64,000 nucleotides of DNA from Bryobacterales bacterium (GTDB lineage: Bacteria > Acidobacteriota > Terriglobia > Bryobacterales > Bryobacteraceae): the NCBI GenBank assembly GCA_020852755.1, contig JADZAF010000270.1, positions 38,402-102,401 of the forward strand. Direction: 5' to 3'. The notes below the pieces were generated by a model that was not told the DNA's origin, made no database searches, and saw only the letters and a list, made by a program, of their open reading frames with translations. The position numbers and the translations under genes were made by a program. This document shows positions 33,493 through 42,876 of this stretch, in pieces; the first letter of the stretch is position 1; each line of letters opens with the position of its first letter.

Positions 33493-34911
33493 TCACAGGG
33501 TCTTCAGGTATTCGAGCAGGTCGCGTTTCTGCCCGGGCGCCAGATCCGTCCCGTACAGGTGGCCGCCGCGGCTGTTGCCCTTGAGGGAGGTGTCGAAGCG
33601 GAAACCCTGCTGTTCCGCCTCCGGCCCGCTCCAGACGAAGCCCAGGTCCGTGTAGTCGTAAACATCGTGTCCGCGCCAGAAGACGGCCGGGCGGTTCTCC
33701 TCTTTATCCAGGAGATGCCGGAGGGTGGGAACCGAGCCGTTATGCAGATACGGCGCCCGCAGCCAGACGCCGTCGAGCGGCATGGCTGCGTAGCCGTCCG
33801 TGTCGCGAAAATGCGAGAACTTCCACGAACGCCCGTTGCCAATGCGATTCATCCTGCCGGCGAGTTCCGCCGTGAAGGAACTGGCGCGTTCCGGATCGGT
33901 GGCGATCTCGGCCAGCGGCGTCACCTGCCCGGTGCGTTTACCGCCCGCGTCGTGACAGTCCGCGCAGAGACTGCCGTAGATCTTCCTGCCCGCAGCCGCC
34001 CGCGCCGCATCGATCCGTTCCGGCGGGAATCGCGGGGCGGGCAAGTCCCAGATCCAATCCTCCACGCGCTTCATGGCCTCCAGATCGAGTGACGCTTCCG
34101 AGGCGCCGGCGCCGATGGCGGCGCTCTTGTTCCGTTCGGTGACGGCGTTGTTGTTGCCGTCCCAGTGCAGCCACATGCCCTCGCGCAGTTTCTGGTTCCA
34201 GAGCGAGGGCAGGTCGGCGGTTCCCACGCTCCGGTCGGCGGCCATGTTGAAGCCGAACATCACCTTGTACGGGTTGAAGGTATCGACGCGGCCGGGTCCC
34301 TGCGGCGGGCGGCTGTCGAACCAGGAGAAGCCGGCGGCCAGCTCGCCGCCCTGCTGCCGGGTGCGCGGGATGACAAACCACTTGTAAGTAATGGCGTCCA
34401 GCCAGCCGAAGTCCGGATTCGCCTTCCGCATGGCCGGCCACAGGCGGTCCGAGGTAAAGCGGGGGTCCCGCACGCAGCGAAAGATGAAGCGCTGGTAGGA
34501 CTGGAGATCGAACTGATGGGCCGGCATGCCGGGCACAATCCTGCGCGGCCCGCCGGGAGTGTCCCGGACGGTCCCGGTATGGCACACCGCGCAATTCAGA
34601 CCGACCAGCGGGACCTGGCGCTCGCGGTAGCTGGTGCCGATCGGGCGTTCCTTACCGGGTTCGAAGACCAGCCCGAATCGCTCCCAGCCGTTTCCCGGCC
34701 GCGCGGGCAGGTGCTCCGGAAAGACCTGCGGCAGGACCTTCCAGATCCAATAGGGAACGCCGGCCCGCTCTTCAGCGCCGATCGAGCCGTACTTGAAGTG
34801 CTCCACGATATCGCGGTGAAACTCCGGCCTGTTGGAGTCGAACACGAGCACGGCGGGGAAGTATAGGCCGCCGGCCGCAAGGGCAGCCAGCAGAGAAGCT
34901 GTCCGAAACAC
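33493..34911 (-). CDS. Dihaem c-type cytochrome (cytochrome c peroxidase/RoxA-related)
   Basis: A 472-residue exported protein with an N-terminal hydrophobic segment (ASLLAALAAGGLYFPAVLVF) and two haem c attachment sites, CAVCH at 107-111 and CADCH at 316-320. The C-terminal portion (LRAPYLHNGSVPTLRHLLD…RGHDVYDYTDLGF) is that of the dihaem peroxidase/MauG/RoxA-related group. The length lies between CcpA peroxidases (about 330) and RoxA rubber oxygenases (about 650). It would act in the periplasm on peroxide or an organic substrate; which one is unknown. It converges on the NanA/DapA-like gene with a 15-nt gap. Confidence 0.88.
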   Translation of the reverse strand: MFRTASLLAALAAGGLYFPAVLVFDSNRPEFHRDIVEHFKYGSIGAEERAGVPYWIWKVLPQVFPEHLPARPGNGWERFGLVFEPGKERPIGTSYRERQVPLVGLNCAVCHTGTVRDTPGGPRRIVPGMPAHQFDLQSYQRFIFRCVRDPRFTSDRLWPAMRKANPDFGWLDAITYKWFVIPRTRQQGGELAAGFSWFDSRPPQGPGRVDTFNPYKVMFGFNMAADRSVGTADLPSLWNQKLREGMWLHWDGNNNAVTERNKSAAIGAGASEASLDLEAMKRVEDWIWDLPAPRFPPERIDAARAAAGRKIYGSLCADCHDAGGKRTGQVTPLAEIATDPERASSFTAELAGRMNRIGNGRSWKFSHFRDTDGYAAMPLDGVWLRAPYLHNGSVPTLRHLLDKEENRPAVFWRGHDVYDYTDLGFVWSGPEAEQQGFRFDTSLKGNSRGGHLYGTDLAPGQKRDLLEYLKTL

Positions 34912-35053
34912 ACGCCTCCTCCCGTGGCAGGACGGCGGACTGCTTATCCCAGCGCAGCCTGGCGGCGCCCGGAGGCGCGCGCGGAAGGACGCCCACTGCC
35001 ACGCTTCAGGAGGACTCTATCACAAGCCGGCCGGGAAGACACTACCGGCGGCC

Positions 35054-35083
35054 GCGGCCGGGACCCGGTCCGGTCCCGGCCGC
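35054..35083 (-). terminator. Perfect 12-bp GC hairpin after the enolase-superfamily gene
   Basis: A 12-nt arm (35054-35065) and its exact reverse complement (35072-35083) enclose a 6-nt loop, 10 nt beyond the stop of the minus-strand gene ending at 35094. No T tract. Same build as the hairpin at 16522. Confidence 0.5.
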
Positions 35084-35093
35084 CCGGGCGGCT

Positions 35094-36497
35094 CTACAGA
35101 GGCCGTCCGGAAACCATGAACCCGCCCTTCTGCGCGCGTGCCTGCAGTTCCTTCCATTCCTTCGAGCCGTTGTCCGGGATGTGCTCAAGATAAACGTGGC
35201 GCAGGAACAGCGGGAAGCGCCGGTTGCGCACTTCATCCCAGTACTGCTCGGCGTGGGCGTAATAACTGGTCCCGCCTCCCGGCCAGCGGACCGCCAGCAG
35301 CAACCCGGGCGCGGGGAATTTGCGGGGAGTGGGCTCGATGCGGAAGCGCGCCACGGCATCCTCGTCGAGCTCGACGCCCAGGCCGGGCGCGTCGGGGACC
35401 AGCGCGGTGCCGTTCTCCACCTTGATCGCCGGCTTGATCATCTGGTGGGTGAAGATGCGGTGGCAGTCCACCTGCGGCCAGCGGGCGTGGGTCAATACGC
35501 TGCCGAAATGCATGGAGAACATGGCCGTGATGCCGGTGCCCACCAGTTCGAGAAAGAACGGCTTGTTGGCCATGGCCGCCACCGCCGCATCCGTCTTTAC
35601 CCGGTTAGAGCCTCCGCCGATCACGAACCCGTCGCAAACATCTTCCTTGAGCGCGGTCATGGGCGGCGGCGATCCGTAGTGCATGGCGATTTCGCAGCGC
35701 GTATGCCGCCGCAATTGCACGTTGGCGGCGACGTCATCCTGGGGCAGGGGCGATTCGTACATCACCAGGTTGGGGAACTTGTCGACGTCGGAACAATACC
35801 GGACGGCTTCACCCGCATCCATCAGGGTGGCGTTGAAATCGTAGTTCACCTTGAAGTAGGGCGGGAGCGTCGGCATGAGCTTTTCGGACTGGTCCAGCAA
35901 GTCGAACCAGGGCCGGGCTTTGGTCTTGAAGAAGGTGTAGCCTTCGGCTACCGCGTCCTTGCACTCCAGCACCCAATCGGACCCGGGCATGTCGATAGCC
36001 CACCAGCTCATGAAGGCCCGGTCGCGAACCTTGTGTCCCAGCAGCCGGTGAACCGGCACCCCCATGGCCTTGCCGACCGCGTCGAACAGCGCCTGCTGCA
36101 GGCCGGCGCCGACCGAATCGTCCCAGAGGAAATCGGCGGCGTTGTGATTGAGCACCCGGGCGATGGCCTGGTCCGATACCGTCCTCCAGGTGTAGTACTG
36201 CATGGTTTCGCCGAAGCCGGTTACGCCGCAGGCCAGGGTGACCTTGTAGATGACGAAGACCGTCCAGTGCGGCAATTCGCGGACCATGTTCCGCGCCGCC
36301 ACGGGCCGGAACGGCACGTTGACCCAGGTGGCATCGATTTTCTTTACGGTGAGGTTCAGGGGCGTGGCGATGGCGGGCGCTGCCGAGCGCGGCTGCCCGG
36401 CGGCCAGGGCCGCCCCTCCCGCGGAACTTCCGGCCACGCCCAGTGCGCCCGCGGCGGCGCCGCGCAGCCAGTTCCGTCTTGTGGCTTTGACTGCCAT
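35094..36497 (-). CDS. Enolase-superfamily (mandelate racemase-like) protein, Tat leader
   Basis: A 467-residue protein started at ATG 36497 behind AAGGAGA. The leader is twin-arginine (KATRRNWLRGAAAGALGVAGSSAGGAALA). The barrel domain has the superfamily KxK acid/base motif (K191-T-K193) and metal ligands D220 (KVNYDFN), E248 (MYESPLP) and D289 (CDGFVIGGG). It lacks the second-face HxH/His pattern seen in the galactonate-dehydratase-like paralogue at 8008, so racemase, cycloisomerase or epimerase chemistry is as likely as dehydration. The C-terminus is extended (about 50 residues, EQYWDEVRNRRFPLFLRHVYLEHIPD). No operon partner on the same strand is close. Confidence 0.85.
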   Translation of the reverse strand: MAVKATRRNWLRGAAAGALGVAGSSAGGAALAAGQPRSAAPAIATPLNLTVKKIDATWVNVPFRPVAARNMVRELPHWTVFVIYKVTLACGVTGFGETMQYYTWRTVSDQAIARVLNHNAADFLWDDSVGAGLQQALFDAVGKAMGVPVHRLLGHKVRDRAFMSWWAIDMPGSDWVLECKDAVAEGYTFFKTKARPWFDLLDQSEKLMPTLPPYFKVNYDFNATLMDAGEAVRYCSDVDKFPNLVMYESPLPQDDVAANVQLRRHTRCEIAMHYGSPPPMTALKEDVCDGFVIGGGSNRVKTDAAVAAMANKPFFLELVGTGITAMFSMHFGSVLTHARWPQVDCHRIFTHQMIKPAIKVENGTALVPDAPGLGVELDEDAVARFRIEPTPRKFPAPGLLLAVRWPGGGTSYYAHAEQYWDEVRNRRFPLFLRHVYLEHIPDNGSKEWKELQARAQKGGFMVSGRPL

Positions 36498-36645
36498 AAG
36501 TCTCCTTTTTCCCGATGGAAGTGAATCAGGGCAAGAGTAGAATACATCCCCCCGCCGGCCGCCGTCCACCTCCCTTCGCGACGTCCTTCGTGGCGCAGGC
36601 GTCATGGCGGTACTCCTGGCGGCCAACTTCCGCGGACCGGCAGGT

Positions 36646-38087
36646 TCAGCCCGGCAGCCTGCGGTTCAGTTCCGAAGCCACCCACTCGGCCTCGCCTTTG
36701 CCGGTCAGCATGGCCAGCACCCAGAGCGGCCCGGCGTTGCGCCTCCGCAGCACGATCCCGTAGGCCGGGCTGCCTTGCCCGCCGTGGGTCATCGCCGATA
36801 TGCCGGCTTCCAGCACCTCGCCGGGTTGCGCATGCCAGCTCCTGCGAATTCCCAGCACCGCGTAGGTAAGCCGCACTCCCCGCGGCGTGAGCAGCACTCG
36901 CACTTCGCCGGCCGCCGACCAGAGGATAGCGACTATTGGAATCAGGCCGAAGGCGGCGACGGCGAGGGGAAACACCCACGGCGCGCCCGCCTGGCGGATT
37001 CCCCATGCCAGGCCGGCGGTAGCGGCCACGGCAATCAGCAGCCCCGGGATGCTCTTCAGTCCGCCGGCCGGCGGAAAGACGAATGCCCAGCCCTCCGGCA
37101 GGCCCTCGATGCGCACGCGGGTCGCAGCCGGCGCAACAGTCCGCGGGGGGCCCGCAGGAAGCCGTCGGGAAGCGGCTCGCGGCTTTTGGCCGGGTCTTCG
37201 GTTCGGATCCGGAAAACGGGTACTTCGAAGACCTGCTCCAAGGCGGGACCCGGGACAACGGCCGCCACCCGCAACTGCCAGATCACCTGGCGCTTCGGGT
37301 CCCCGTCGTCCCACGGCTCGCATTCCCCCGGGATTCCGATCGATACCGGGATCGCCGTGCCGGCCTCCGGCCAGGAAGGAACCGGGGCGGGCACACGGGT
37401 GCGCGCTTCCCACAGAACCACGTCGTGCGCGTCGCTATCCGAATCACCAGTGCGGCGCAGGCAGTGGAGTGTGATCTCGAAGCCACCAGCTGGGTCCAGG
37501 CGCGGCGGTATGAGGATCGTGCCGCGGAGAGTGCCGCCGGTTTCGACCGGGGTGGAATCGAGGCGCAGCACGCTGTCCCGGTAGCGCAGCATCCGGCGGG
37601 TGCTGCGGAAGGCCCAGCCCAGGACGGCGGCGCCGGCGGCGGGGAAAAGCAGCACCAGCAGAAACCGCCAGTCGCCCGCGCGCCGGTACTCGGCAAGCCC
37701 GGCCCAGGCGCCCGCCAGGGCGGCCACGTTCCAGAACAGGCAGAAGACCGCCGCAAACGGCGTGCCCGAATCGCGCCTGGGGCGCAGAATCCCGGAAGCG
37801 AAGTCGTCGCGCCAGGTCCACGGGCGGCCCGGGTTCGCCGCCCTGCGTCCGGCCCGCCGCTTCGCCTCGCGGCGTCCGTAGACCACAAGGGCCAGCCCGG
37901 CGGCCGGAATCGAAAGGAAGAGGATTCCGAAAGCCGCCATCGCCGCCCCGGCCAAAACTCCCTGGCGCAGCGCCGCACGGAGGCCGGCGGCGATCACAAA
38001 GAGGCCGGCGGCGATGAAGAGGAGCAGGAAGAGGACCACCCCGGCAGACCCGGGCTGGCTCCCGCTTCTCAGGCGGTCCGGCGGCAT
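36646..38087 (-). pseudogene. Multi-spanning membrane protein gene interrupted by a frameshift (DUF3592-like)
   Basis: One gene split over two frames. From ATG 38087 (GGAAGG upstream) the first frame gives two N-terminal membrane segments (VVLFLLLFIAAGLFVIAAGL; AAFGILFLSIPAAGLALVVYG), two more around residues 115-165, then a soluble Ig-like part, and falls out of sense at a run of six G (37145-37150). Reading on in the other frame from there gives sensible protein (TRVRIEGLPEGWAFVFPP, two more membrane segments, and a PH-like LTPRGVRLTYAVLGIRRSW) to the stop at 36646. Together the two parts make about 480 residues with six membrane segments and a periplasmic domain, as in DUF3592-type proteins. 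A homopolymer slip is either a real mutation or a sequencing error. Confidence 0.7.
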
Positions 38088-38111
38088 AGGAAACCTTCCA
38101 AGGGCGGCTGG

Positions 38112-41100
38112 TCAGAACTCCAGCTTGAAGATCGCGTAGATGTACGTCCGGCCGCCGATGCCCGAGTAGCTTCCCTGGCTGCTGGTGATCTTCCCGAAAG
38201 CCTGGGGGTTCCGGAAGTTGACGGCCGAATTGGGAGCGGCAAAAAAGGGCCGCTTGAACGGATTGTTCACATCCACCCGGAGCATGCCCTTGATCCTTTC
38301 GCCCACGGGAATTCGCTTCGCCAGGGACACCTGGTGCCAGATCATGCCGGGACCGTTGATGATATTGCGCCCCGCCTGTCCGGGTGTAAAGGAAGGCGGA
38401 TAGGCGAAAGCGTTGATGTCCGCCCAGGGTAGCGCGCAGGCTACGGTGTGGCGGCAGGGTCCGTGCCGGTCCCAAGGGATCCTGATGTCGCCATACGTCT
38501 TGCCCGGCGCCATGTCGGGCCGCTGCACCATGGGCAGATAGACGTTGCTGCTGCCCGTCTGGGTGAAGCCGAAGGGGGCGCCGGTTTCCAGCGACTGGAT
38601 GACAGCCAGGTTCCAGTCGCCCAGAAAGCCGTTCAGCAGCCAGTGGGCGTCGTTCAGGAAAGCGCGGCCGCGTCCCACCGGCAGCTCATAGGTGACATAA
38701 GTGACCCAGCGGTGGGCCACGTCGTAGTCCGCCCGCGCTTTCTCCAGGCTGCGGTTGTAGAAGGTCACCCCGCTGGCTCCGCCGTCGTTGGAGAACTCGT
38801 CGATGGCCTTGGCCCAGGTGTAGAAGGAGGTGAGACTGAGGCCGCGGGAATACCGCTTTTCAAACCGCAGGGTCCCGGAATGATAGGTGTTGTGCCCGTA
38901 GTTGCCGTAGTTGTAGATCGAGCCGAAATGCGGATAGGGCTTGTAATTCTGAGCGGCCCTGCGGATCCGGTCCAGGTCGGCGAAGCTGGTGGCGATGTTC
39001 AGAGGAATCACGTTGATGTCCCAGCGGTTCAGCAGTCCCACACCCGCCGAGCCCTGGTAGCTCAATTCCACTAACATGTTGGAGGCCATCTGCCACTGGA
39101 AGCCCGCGTTCCAGTTCATGATGTAGGGCGACCGCATGTTGGGGTCGTAGTACGAAGCGTTGCGGCCGCTGTAGTTGGTGCCGACAAACGGTGACGTGCC
39201 GTTCGGCTGGATGTTCATCCGGATCGGGGGCGGGCCCTTGGAGAGATAGAACGCCACGTCGGGGTCGCCGGGCGGCGGCTGGACCACCGTGGTGGCCAGG
39301 TACTCTTCGAAATTCTCCTGCAGGCCGTTGGTCCAGAGGTCCAGCGTGTTGACGGCGAAGCCGCCGCGGAAGACCCAGTTCCTGCGGAAGCTGTAGGCCA
39401 TGCCCACCCGCGGCTGGAAGTTTTTCAGATCCCTTCCGGCCAGAGCTCCGGCGGGATGCAACAGGGCGCCCTGCCGGCCGGTCAGCGGATCGGTAGCCGT
39501 GGGGCTGAACTGGCTCTGCTGGTCGTACTTGGTGCGGTAAGGAGTCTCGTATTGCCAGCGCACGCCCAGATTCAGGGTGATTTGAGGGGTCAGCTTCCAG
39601 TCGTCCTGGAAGTACAGCGAATTGGTCCACCAGCGCGGCAGCCAGGTGGCGAGGTCCCGGGTGAAGTCGGCGCGCACTACACCGCCCAGCAGGAACGAGG
39701 CGAGATTGTTGCCGGTGTTCGGCGTGAAGGGAAACTCGGTGCCGCCGAAACGGTAGGATCCCTACGGCTGGGCGTTCAGCAGGGAATTGGCGCGGGTCCG
39801 CAGCAGTTCGTATCCGGTCTTGAAGGTGTGGCGGCCGCGGACCATGGTGAAGTTCTCCTGGAGGCTGAAGTTCTCGGTCACGTCCTTCTGAGGACCTTCG
39901 GGAAGCCGGCCGTACAGGTTGCCGCCGCCCGAATTCAGGAAACTCGGCATGGTTTCCGGCCCCGCGTTGGGAATCCCCAGTTGGCCTGCCATGTCCTGGT
40001 TGAGCGTTTCGGGCGAGCGGCTGTGCTTGCGGCGGTTGAAGCCGATGCGGACCTCATTGATAGTGGTGGGATTGAGGGTCAGCGAATCGGAGATCACCAC
40101 CTGGCGGAAATCGTTCGGTACGGGAGTGAAGTTGTAGTCGAACAGTTTGTTGGCGATCTGGGGCTGCCAGTCGCCGCCATCGGCGCGGTTTCGCAGGTTG
40201 GAGTAGCGGCCGAACAGCTTGTGATAGTCGCTGAGCGACTGGTCGATCTTGAAGTCGATGCCCGTGCGGAAGGAGCGGTAGCGGGAGTCGGCGTTCAAAT
40301 TGTCGTGCGGCCCGGTGCGGTTGACGTACGCCTGTCCGAAGGGATCGTGCTCCGCGCTCCAGGGTTTCAGATCCAGGAATTTCCTCACCGCCGGATCGAA
40401 GCGGCTCAGGGGCACGCGGTTGCCCGGGAAGGTTTCGCGCGAGTAATTCCCGTTGGGCAGGCGGGTCAGGCTGGCCGGATCGTAAATCGGATCGCCGAGG
40501 CCGCCGAAGCTGAAATCCCCCGCCAGCATGGCCGGGTTGGGCACATCGGATATCGTGCTGTTGGTTTCCTTGGAATGCTGGCGCTGGAAGCCGGCCAGAA
40601 AGAACGTTTTGTTGCGCCCGTCATAGACCTTGGGAATTACCACCGGCCCGCTGATCCTTCCCGTAATGAGGTGATAGCCGAAACTGCCTTCCGGGATGTT
40701 AGGCTCCTGCCAGGTGCAGCATGCTCTTGCCCAGATAGCGCTCCTCGGCCAGGCCGTGCACCTGGTTGGTCCCCCCCTTGAAGGCGATGTTCATGACCGC
40801 GCCGCCGGAATGGCCGTACTCGGCGGGTAAGGCGGTAGTGAGCACCTTGACTTCGCCAATGTTCTCCTCGGTGGTGTAGAGCGTGGTGGTGGTGCTGATC
40901 GCGCCGCGGACGGGTTCCATGCTGGACACTCCGTCCATGGAGATCACGAAAGACCGCGAGCGCTGCCCGACGCCGTGGCCCTCGCCCTTTTGCGCGGTCA
41001 CGCCCGGCATGTAGAAGAGAATGCTCTGCATCTTCTGCTGCGGGGTCGGTAAGGTATTGACCACTTCGCCGGGCGCCAGGTGGCCGGTGGCAGAGGTCTC

Positions 41101-41508
41101 TGCTTCCAGGAGCGGCGTCTCCGCCTTGACTTCCACCGACTCCACCAGGCTCCCGACCTCCAGGGTCACGTCCACGCGGGCGGTTTCGGTAGAACGCACC
41201 AGGATGTTGCCGTGGGTCAACTTCTTGAAACCCTGTACCTCGCAGGTCAACTCGTAGGTTCCGGGATTCACGTATGGGATCCGGTAAATCCCTTCCTGGT
41301 TGGTGATAGAGCTGTAGGCAAAGCCGGTTTGCGTGTTCCTGGCCCGGACGCTCACACCAGGCACGGCGGCGCTGGTGGCGTCGGTGACCGAGCCCACTAT
41401 GCTGCCCTGTCCAGTCTGGGCCAGCGCGGGCGCAATGACGTGCAGCCAGGCCGCGATGACAACCAGAGTGACAAAAACGAGTTTCGGCAAACGAATCAGG
41501 ATTCTCAT
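38112..41508 (-). pseudogene. Oar-like TonB-dependent receptor, broken by a frameshift and an in-frame stop
   Basis: Three consecutive pieces make one receptor of about 1130 residues, normal for the Acidobacteriota family. Piece 1 (41508-40699): signal peptide, carboxypeptidase-regulatory-like domain (GSIVGSVTDATSAAVPGVSV…YRIPYVNPGTYELTCEVQGFKKL) and plug domain (TTALPAEYGHSGGAVMN). Piece 2 (40643 back to 39765, readable upstream as WQEPNIPEGSFGYHLITGRISGPV) is in another frame, so an indel lies at about 40702-40740. Piece 3 continues in the same frame after a TAG at 39762-39764 (LNAQP-stop-GSYRFGGTEF). It ends with the usual beta-barrel C-terminus (YIYAIFKLEF) at 38112. Import of sugars or peptides is typical; this copy is probably dead unless the lesions are assembly errors. 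Confidence 0.85.
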
Positions 41509-41734
41509 GTCAGACTCCCAGAAAGTCTGGATACCGTGGTGGTTTCCGGCCAGCGATTATACATCCGATCGGCCTGCCCCAGGGACACCCGCGTCGGGAC
41601 CCGAGGGTGATGGCAGGGTTCTGGTATTTCGAATCACCCGCTCCCGCTGTGTTTCGTTCATGGCAACGTGAGTCCTCCCGAACCGTGCATCATGATACAC
41701 TTGACCTCCGCCAAGAGTTCAGGAGGGATGTCCG

Positions 41735-42868
41735 ATGCCCAACGCACTCTCGTATCGGGACCGCGCCATTCTGCAAAACGCGTTGAGTGACACTGCCCAG
41801 TTCGCGACGGTGCGCGGCCGCCAGGCGATAGTTCGGAACGCACTCGCCGGTTACCCGCTGAGCGGTGAAATCGACAAGGCGTTGCGATGGGTCGATTGGG
41901 AAGGCTCGTCGTTTGTCGTTGCCGACGATCTGCTGCGGCTGCTCGAGGGGCACGAAGCCGCTCCCGGGTTAGCGGCGCTGGCGCTGATAGCCCAGGCAAT
42001 CGAACCGATGGCCGGCGTAGCGCACCGGGAGAGGATCGCGGATCTTCGCCGCCGCATGGGTTGGGGAGCCGTAGACCCGGCGTCCCTGCCAGCCGAATCC
42101 TGGCGCGACCAGCGCCCGGCCGCCGAAGTGGCGCAGGAACGCATCATCGGCGAAAACACGCTCAAGCCCATGTACTACCTGCGCCGCGCCCTTGTCGCGG
42201 CCGATGCAGTCGTTCGCGTGGACCTGAGTGGGCAGCCGATGGGAACGGGCTTCCTCGTTGCTCCGGACATCATGATGACCAACCACCACGTCATCGGAAA
42301 CGAAGAGCAGGCGCGATGTGCCCGGGCCGTCTTTTTCCTTGAGGTACCCGACCCCGAAAACAATGGGGAGTTGACGAGAAAGGAGGCCCTCGCTTCCGCC
42401 GCTCTGGAAAAATCGCTCCGCTACACGAACAAACAGCTGGATGTGAGCCTGCTCCGCCTTGAGAACTCGCCACGTCTCCAACGTTACTTCCCGTTACGGC
42501 CGGCGGAGATGAAACAGAACGACCGCGTGGTGATCATCCAGCACCCGGGTGGCTATCCCAAACAGATCTCGCTCCAAAACAACCTGGTGGCCCACGCCGA
42601 CGCTCGCATCGTGCAGTACTACACCAGCACGAAAGCAGGGTCCTCCGGTTCGCCTGTCTTGGACGACAACTTCGCCGTCATAGCCATCCACCATGGTTGG
42701 GTCCACAACCAGGCATGGGACAGCACCGGGCAGGTTCGCGTCACCGGACCTAAGGAGATCGAGGACTCGCAGTATCGAAACGAGGGAACGAGCGTCATCG
42801 CGCTGCTGGAAGATCTCGAGAAGACGGCGCCGGACCTGCTTTCCGAACTGACAGTCCTGCCTGGTTGA
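41735..42868 (+). CDS. Trypsin-like serine protease with N-terminal effector-associated-type domain
   Basis: A 377-residue cytoplasmic protein (no signal peptide), ATG 41735 behind AGGAGGG. Residues about 5-95 are a helical domain of the effector-associated (EAD) kind: IVRNALAGYP…WEGSSFVVADDLLRLLEGH…GLAALALIAQAI. Residues about 140-350 are a chymotrypsin-fold protease with H185 (MTNHHVI), D236 (LDVSLL) and S304 (AGSSGSPVL), a complete triad. In described NTP-dependent conflict systems (Kaur, Burroughs, Iyer and Aravind) proteases with EADs are effectors recruited by STAND NTPases with partner EADs. The STAND gene begins 8 nt after this stop, so the pair is co-transcribed and the protease is the probable effector arm. 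Confidence 0.88.
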   Translation: MPNALSYRDRAILQNALSDTAQFATVRGRQAIVRNALAGYPLSGEIDKALRWVDWEGSSFVVADDLLRLLEGHEAAPGLAALALIAQAIEPMAGVAHRERIADLRRRMGWGAVDPASLPAESWRDQRPAAEVAQERIIGENTLKPMYYLRRALVAADAVVRVDLSGQPMGTGFLVAPDIMMTNHHVIGNEEQARCARAVFFLEVPDPENNGELTRKEALASAALEKSLRYTNKQLDVSLLRLENSPRLQRYFPLRPAEMKQNDRVVIIQHPGGYPKQISLQNNLVAHADARIVQYYTSTKAGSSGSPVLDDNFAVIAIHHGWVHNQAWDSTGQVRVTGPKEIEDSQYRNEGTSVIALLEDLEKTAPDLLSELTVLPG

Positions 42869-42876
42869 GGCCCCCC

